Shown: positions 58,257-64,000 of the stretch, in pieces
How positions within the stretch are numbered: the first letter of the stretch is position 1
Layout: each line of letters starts with the position of its first letter
Origin: Porodaedalea pini
Lineage: Eukaryota > Basidiomycota > Agaricomycetes > Hymenochaetales > Hymenochaetaceae
Reading direction: 5' to 3'
DNA: 64,000 nt
NCBI GenBank assembly: GCA_002794775.1
Contig: NBAY01000027.1
Span: 124,001 to 188,000 of the forward strand
Made by a program: the position numbers and the translations under genes
Notes under the pieces: generated by a model
What the model saw: the letters and a program-made list of their open reading frames with translations, nothing else
Told to the model about the DNA's origin: nothing
Database searches by the model: none

Positions 58257-60268
58257 ATGAAGGTCTTAATTCTCCCTCAAATGAGCTCATTCATCTCATT
58301 CAATGCGTTCTTTCAACTCTTGCAGATTGCTGTCCAAGGATGCTGCCACGGCGAGCTCGACGCGATCTACGGCCAGATTGCGGAGCTCGAGCAGCGCAAC
58401 GACTACAAAGTCGACTGCCTGCTGATCTGTGGAGACTTCCAAGCCATTCGAAATCACCAGGACCTCAGATGCATGGCCGTGCCGGATAAGTACAAACAAC
58501 TGGGAGGGTTTTATAGGTGTGGGTTCAGATCTCTCTTCGTTCTCTCGGTTTCGTGGTCGTGGCACCGTGCGTTGGAGTGCCGCACGTTGCAGGGTGCTCG
58601 AAGTCAATGGGCTTTCTTGCAACGTAAAGCCTAGAGCTTTGTCGGTCTTACGGGACGTTCTACTCACGCGCTGTTGCGGACTGCCTTACAGGTACTACAC
58701 TGGAGAGAAAGAAGCGCCTGTCTTGACACTCGTTATCGGCGGGAACCATGAAGCGTCGAACTACATGTGGGAGCTGTGAGGCGTTTCTCTGCTGGTCATA
58801 TGTGAGAGAAGAAAGATGCGAACAATAATTTGAATCGTCTAGGTATCACGGCGGCTGGTTAGCTTCTAAAATATACTTTCTCGGCTTCGCGGGGTGCGTG
58901 CAGGTCAATGGAATCAGGATAGCTGGAGCGTCGGGCATCTACAAGGAGCAACATTATAAGATGGGTGAGCCATTTGAGGATGCACATGATCTCCGGAAAT
59001 TAAAGAGCTTCCAGGACACTATGAGGCTATTCCTTATGACAATAGTGCGGTCAGAAGTATCTATCATATTCGAGAGTACGATGTATTCCGCCTTTCTCAG
59101 GTGAGCATGACACATGATCTTCACCTTAGACCCCAAGATACGAACGACCACTGACAATGCATTCTCAGCTCTCCTCGCCCGACATCGTACTATCTCATGA
59201 TTGGCCACTAGGTATTGAACAGTATGGGAATACAAGCGACCTACTTCGCCGCAAGCCCTTCTTCCGGTCAGAAGTTCAGTCGAATACTCTCGGCTCGCCG
59301 CCGGCCATGCAGCTTCTTCAAAAATTGAGGCCGACGTGGTGGTTTTCGGCGCACCTACATTGTAGGTTTGAAGCAACCGTCGTTCATGATGCTTTGCCAA
59401 ATCAAGCTCATACACAAGGTTCGTTTAGACTTTATTTACTGGGCATTTGTTGCCTGAACTGTCGATATACAAGAGCAGACGAAAGGCGAGAACCCAGATG
59501 AGATTGATATTGGTGATTTCGACGAAGACGTGGAGCCGGCCGCAGTCGATGGAATGCCTATAGAGACTCATGTGGAGATCGCTGGCTCATCAAAAATAAC
59601 AAAAACACCCGAACCTAAAACAAATCCTGATGAGATCCTACTCGACGATGAGCTGGAGGATGTGGCTGTTCCGCCCCCAATACAAAGTACGACAAAGTTC
59701 CTTGCTTTAGACAAATGTCTTCCTCGGCGTCACTTCTTAGAGGTATCGATCAATTTGACTATTAAGTTCTCTAAGCAGCTTAAACCGACTCCCTCCCAGG
59801 TCGTTGACGTGCCTTCCGTTGAATCTCCGGAGATTCCTCGACTCACATTCGACCCTGAATGGCTAGCTATCACCCGCGCATTCCATCCTTATCTATCCAC
59901 AACGCGTCTTCAACCTCGAATGCCGGACGCGGCACAAGCGGAAGAAAGGGTGAAACAAGAGGTAGAATGGGTCACGCGAAACATCGGCGATAGAGATGTG
60001 CATGACTGCCAAGTCTTCTGGCCTACGGCACCTGGACCGGGAAGCGAGGGCCCCAACAAATACAGACAACGTTCGCATTTTCCCCCTTATCTTTTGAAAC
60101 TCTGTTGACCTGTTGCTTCGATCTACAGCTCCATGGTATACAAATCCACAGACCGAGGCACTCTGTGATTTACTCCAGCTCGAAAACAAAATAAATCCCG
60201 TTCCGTCTACTGTTTTGGAGTCGAACGCATCGCAACCCGGACCTGAGGCAGAAGCCCCACAAAACTAA
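58257..60268 (+). CDS. DBR1: Lariat debranching enzyme Dbr1
   Basis: The first exon is only six bases (58257-58262, Met-Lys). It joins 58326-58516, 58692-58775, 58843-58964 and further exons to the stop at 60266-60268. Metallophosphoesterase motifs are all present: [36 protein letters not shown] with [17 protein letters not shown] and FSAHLHC. The C-terminal Dbr1 domain is recognisable at [19 protein letters not shown] and [19 protein letters not shown]. The enzyme hydrolyses the 2'-5' branch of excised intron lariats in the nucleus, a necessary step in a genome with so many introns. An acidic insertion ([14 protein letters not shown]) lies before the C-terminal domain. The gene appears intact. 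Confidence 0.92.
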
Positions 60269-60769
60269 ATTGTCTTGGGGAGAAGAAAAAAAAAAAAACT
60301 GTATTTTACGATGACGGGCTATGTTATGTTCCCTTATCCGTTCTGTTATTTTTTCCTCTGTGCTTGGAAGCAGAAGAAGGTACATACCCTAGCACGTTTA
60401 ACCCGCTCGATCGAGACTCTAGAACTAGACGGCCCAACTATAGCTAAGTCACTTGAGAGCCCGCAGATAGAATCGCGGCTCTGTGCATCCGAATGGCGAT
60501 GACTAGCGTGTGTTGGGTCGAGAATTTGTTGGCGGTAAGTGATTACGTGAGAACGCGTATCGAACACATGTACAGCGCCCCGAATTCCGATTTCTTTGCT
60601 TATAACACCCACCTTCATCAACCCGCCCCGTTTCATCTGGCAAGATACACGCAAGCCAGAGGAACATATCTCAGCGTAGAAATTATCTGCTCGTCCTAAA
60701 TCCTCGACACATACTCTACTCGTTTTCTCGATCCGCTCTATCGCTCACTCATCCTCGTGTTTTACGAAC

Positions 60770-61117
60770 ATGCCGTCTGTAACCACCACGACGTCGACGA
60801 CGAGCAAGTCCGCCTCAGAGACGCAGAAGAACGACTCGGCGACCGCTGTCGAGAAGCATGAGCCAGCCTCCATCCCCGTCAAGGCGGTTGCAGGCGACCT
60901 GTCCAAGGAGGAGAATCTGCTGAAGGAGTACTCGAAGGAGCTGTACGTCTACACGCTCGACCTTCTCAACTCTGTGCGCATCGACAGCGCGCACAAGGGC
61001 GTGAACGGAAAGGCGTACATGCTCAAGCGCACGATCTCGGACATCGCAGTGCCGCTCAAGACCATGGCCATCGGTGATGCGGCAAAGGGCACGAAGGGCG
61101 CCGCTGCTGCGGCATGA
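60770..61117 (+). CDS. Small conserved-looking protein, 115 residues, unrecognised
   Basis: A single uninterrupted ORF whose codons are strongly GC-ending, unlike flanking non-coding sequence, which supports real coding and good expression. The N-terminal 40 residues are Ser/Thr/Lys-rich and look disordered. Residues 48-105 form a compact block (KEENLLKEYSKELYVYTLDL, then KGVNGKAYMLKRTISDIAVP) predicted to be helical. It ends in an Ala-rich tail. There is no signal peptide or membrane segment. The C-rich pyrimidine leader immediately upstream (CTACTCGTTTTCTCGATCCGC) is typical of an expressed gene. I do not recognise the family; a small regulatory or stress-related protein is possible. Confidence 0.65.
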   Translation: MPSVTTTTSTTSKSASETQKNDSATAVEKHEPASIPVKAVAGDLSKEENLLKEYSKELYVYTLDLLNSVRIDSAHKGVNGKAYMLKRTISDIAVPLKTMAIGDAAKGTKGAAAAA

Positions 61118-61936
61118 GTCCCTGAATTTTACGGCGAATTTGCTGGACGATTAGGTTTGGGGTGGATAGGTATGTTACATTTTCCCTATCCCCATCCGTG
61201 AGCCTCACTCTGCGACACACTTTCTCCACTATTCCCTCTTCAAGCTCATTCTTACCACATGCCCTTTTGTAACAATATCATGCAGCAGGCCTGTTTATCG
61301 ACTAACCGGAGTTTCCCTTAGTGTTGAATTATATTGGTTGTAACGCAGTAGACATCAAATCCCTTGTATTTCTAATGACCTCGCTATCTGGCTTACTCAT
61401 CTCTTTGGCGACGATACTCACCCTTCTTCCTCCCTGTCTCCTTTATTTCATCCATCCAGATGGAATCGGTCGCAGTCTCCCACTCCCACCTCCCGATGTC
61501 ACGCCCTGCGCCTTTGTCATTCAAACCAACGCCATAAACTAACAATGACCTGTATTTTCTCCTCCGGTCCCTCCATGCACATTCCTGTTTTATCCTTCCA
61601 CCACATCGTATCACCCTAAAGCTAGTAAGAACGTTTCGCAGTCTCTTTTCACTGTAAACTTTGGACTGTCTCCTACATGTCTATCGTCTTAAACCCAGCG
61701 GGACTCGCTGACGCCATCACACGAACAAAGTGCGCAAATAAATGGATCGACACTGATCGACGCTGTCGGCAATCAGGCTTCGCGGAGTTCGAATCGTGTA
61801 AAGCCCAGAACCAATAATCTAGAATATTAATGTCAAGGCACGACCGAGTTCGCATTGCCATGCATAATTTACGAGGGATAAGCGTAGCAACTCATGGTGT
61901 ACCCAATAGGAATCTCAGCTTTTCAACCAATCGTGT
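61118..61936. other. 3' flank and intergenic region
   Basis: Short ORFs only. A GTTCGAATC word near 61793 resembles a tRNA B box, but flanking arms do not pair, so no tRNA is called. Confidence 0.4.
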
Positions 61937-62660
61937 TCACAGTATAGCATTATAGCAAGAATCGCATAGTAAAAGACAGTATGTGGTACTGGAAATGTGA
62001 GATTCGTGCTTGCCAACGCACAAACCATCAGGCCGCACGACATGTGCCCACTTGAGGCATCGGTCATTGGTAGGACGGGTACAAATCCAGCGGCGGGCTT
62101 CAGCAGCGACCCTACAAGGCCAGAAACAAAAACAAATAAACGACGTCGAGTCAGTCATACATTTAACAAAAGTGCAAACATGAACGTGCCTAACGATGGA
62201 GCAATACCCGCCCTAACAAGGAGCGCGATGGCTCACATGGACAGATCCCGGCTGCACGCGGTTTGGACTCGGCGGCACCTAGCAAGAGCAGTCAGGCAAC
62301 GGAAAAGATCACGAGAAAAATAGCATTTTACCTTGGGCGGATGCGAAGTCTTTCTAAGACCGACGAAGAAAGAGTGAACGGCCTGAGAGGAGTTGAAGAC
62401 ATGCAAGCCGCCTTCTGCGCACACTACTGCTAATAAAATCATATCTATCAGCACTGACAAACGATGGAGAGAGTGATGAGTAAACCGCACACTGAATGCG
62501 ACGGAGTACGAGTGGTTGATGGCTAACCTGCTGGATTTCGCTGGCAACCTCGACACTTTTATACGCCATGCAAGCTCCAAGGTTCTGACGCCGACGTACA
62601 GCAGTATCGAATGAGACCACCTTCGACTCACCCCATTTCTGAGGACCAGGCCAACCCGCT
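61937..62660 (-). other. Unresolved minus-strand coding traces
   Basis: Several protein-like stretches lie in different frames: RRRQNLGACMAYKSVEVASE (near 62560), VVCAEGGLHVFNSSQAVHSF (near 62390), AGIAPSLGTFMFALLLN (near 62190) and RRWICTRPTNDRCLKWAHVV (near 62080). Donor and acceptor signals are present between them, but I could not find a set of junctions that keeps one frame. The region may be a small multi-exon gene or a decayed one. No family is recognised. Confidence 0.3.
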
Positions 62661-63105
62661 CCTCAGTCACAAGTATAGCATCTTCACATTTGCGCCTCGC
62701 AAGACCAATGCAAAAAAAGAGTTTCCGTCAAACTTGGTGGTGCCTATGGAAGGAGCTCTTCCATCTGAGCATCTTTTTGCACGCATGCTGAAGTCCCTTA
62801 GATAACTTCACCTGTTCTGGACATTAGGACGATCAATCGAGATGTCGAGAGTCGACGCGGCACGTATAGCCATGGTTTAGGGAAAGCAACGAGATGAACA
62901 CACGCAGAACGGAAGGGATCCACTTCCGTTTCGGACGAAGGTCTCGAATATGAGGGACTCGTCTTGCGAAGGACGATGTAGACATGTTCCAGGAAGTATC
63001 TCCGTCAAACGCCCCTGTGGCTGAAGAGAGAAAGGCCCGAACGTTTGGCTAGTGAGATAGATCTGCTGCAAACCCTGATTTTCGGGGTTCGGATATTTTC
63101 AGAGG
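62661..63105. other. Intergenic or 3' region, nothing supported
   Basis: No ORF here has a recognisable motif. It lies downstream of the stop codon of the partial gene to the right. Confidence 0.35.
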
Positions 63106-64000
63106 TCATAGCAAACTAAAATGAACCAGTAGTTGAAGTCGCTGGCACAGGATGTCTCCCGAGTCGTCCAAAGAATTGGCAATTATTTGACGCGCGAGCT
63201 CCCCCAGATTGCTTCCGAGAAGAGAAGAACTGGACTTGTTGGATGAGATGCCATACACAGTCGCATAAGAGATTCCCTGACGAATGACATGGAGCTCTAC
63301 GAGAATATCCGCCAAATTGAGTGCCTCCAGGGCTCCCGATTACGTGCTAAGATGCGTGCGATCCGACAAAGAAATCGTGTACTGAGCCAGTAGCGTTCCT
63401 TGTCCAGACTCAATACTAGAATACGGAGGAACCATGAGAATATGTAATGTCGCGTTCTTGTGGTCGAGAACGAAGAACCCCCACGACGGGTGATACATGT
63501 CGAGGCTAGACAGAGAACCAGATTGTTATGACAAGGCGAGCTCATATCCACGGCCGCATAGAATTAAAAGCGTAGAAACACAACACTGCTACCTTACTAG
63601 TCTCAAAGACTATATATTTCCTCTGTCCAGAAGAATCGAACGGCCATACACTCGCTTTCTAGGGTAATGGCTGAATTTGCGTCAGTCTCTTAAAGGGTCG
63701 CGGGTATTAAAAGTCATACGTATGAGATCCATTAAGAGCTTACTAACATACACTATAGAAGATCGCACGCATTGAACCGATTTAGCGACAGAAAGGTATC
63801 CATTGCCTTTCCCCACGCTTCTTCTTGTCTTTGATCGCTCTGCGGAAACTTGACGGCTTCCATACCTTAAAGGGTCCTTGTAATGAGTATGGTGGCAATA
63901 GACGGTCGAAAAAAATACAGCTTACGCGCCAAAAGTACAAGAAAGAAAGGAGGACTAGGGCTGTCAAAAAGCTCACGCAGCCAGTCACTATCCACGCGGT
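63106..64000 (-). CDS. Partial multi-exon gene at the right window edge, unrecognised
   Basis: The C-terminal two exons are clear. One encodes LDMYHPSWGFFVLDHKNATL and QGTLLAQYTISLSDRTHLS. It joins through GTAATC...TCGTAG to TELHVIRQGISYATVYGISS and ends in LLVHFSLL with the stop at 63106-63108. A further upstream exon probably encodes KASVWPFDSSGQRKYIVFET (about 63600-63660). A membrane-spanning segment, VSFLTALVLLSFLYFWR, occurs near 63950. If all belong together, the product is a membrane-anchored protein whose N-terminus lies beyond the window. The phase between the 63600 exon and the 63510 exon did not close cleanly, so the model is incomplete. The family is unknown to me. Confidence 0.45.

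Noticed and set aside
61780..61810. tRNA-like B box (GTTCGAATC)
   Set aside because: The flanking T-arm bases do not pair and no acceptor stem or A box is found at the right distance.
1..64000. Transposons, LTRs, CRISPR arrays, prophage or plasmid origins
   Set aside because: No reverse transcriptase, integrase, transposase or terminal repeat was found on either strand; the short introns show that this is eukaryotic nuclear DNA.

Overview
This is a stretch of a basidiomycete nuclear genome, almost certainly an Agaricomycete and probably a wood or litter decayer. The evidence is gene structure and gene content. Genes carry many very short (about 50-60 nt) GT-AG introns. The families present include a CE16 acetylesterase, a two-domain cupredoxin, an Agaricomycete-type DUF6534 seven-helix protein, a membrane protein with a serine-rich stalk, and a dual hybrid histidine kinase of the kind reported from wood-decay basidiomycetes. 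I saw no reverse transcriptase, integrase or transposase, no CRISPR array, and no convincing tRNA or rRNA gene.

Layout. 1-6.3 kb: a secreted CE16 esterase, a second tandem CE16 copy that is a pseudogene, and a GPI-type two-cupredoxin protein with an apparent one-base frameshift. 6.7-15 kb: a MUG113/DUF1766 (GIY-YIG-like) protein, the ribosome-biogenesis factor Lcp5/neuroguidin (also with a one-base break), a DUF7330 protein, and an unrecognised 600-650 residue protein. 15.6-21.8 kb: a tandem segmental duplication of a divergent gene pair, an unnamed basic protein (minus strand) plus DLT1 (plus strand). In the left copy DLT1 is intact and the partner is broken; in the right copy the partner is intact and DLT1 is broken. 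23.1-25.4 kb: a disordered regulatory-looking protein. 25.4-32.9 kb: a 7.5 kb gene desert peppered with short palindromic AT words (ATTAAT, AATATT, ACTAGT).

32.9-45 kb: a dual-specificity phosphatase, a disordered protein, shugoshin, a seven-helix membrane protein, an SFT1/BET1-type SNARE, and a single-pass membrane protein with an extracellular domain. 45.5-53.6 kb: a very large dual hybrid histidine kinase with two kinase cores and two receivers. 54.5-61.1 kb: an intracellular GH3 beta-glucosidase with a PA14 insert, the lariat debranching enzyme DBR1, and a small unknown protein. 61.9-64 kb: poorly resolved coding traces and a partial gene at the right edge.

How the genes relate. There is no single gene cluster. 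CE16, the cupredoxin and GH3 fit plant-cell-wall use and the extracellular life of a decay fungus. Lcp5, DBR1, shugoshin, the SNARE and DLT1 are housekeeping. The kinase, the phosphatase and the two membrane proteins are sensing and signalling. The most distinctive features are the reciprocal decay of the duplicated divergent pair and the palindrome-rich desert. Exon coordinates were assembled by hand from splice signals and checked by reading-frame sums. Family assignments rest on recognised motifs and not on database searches.
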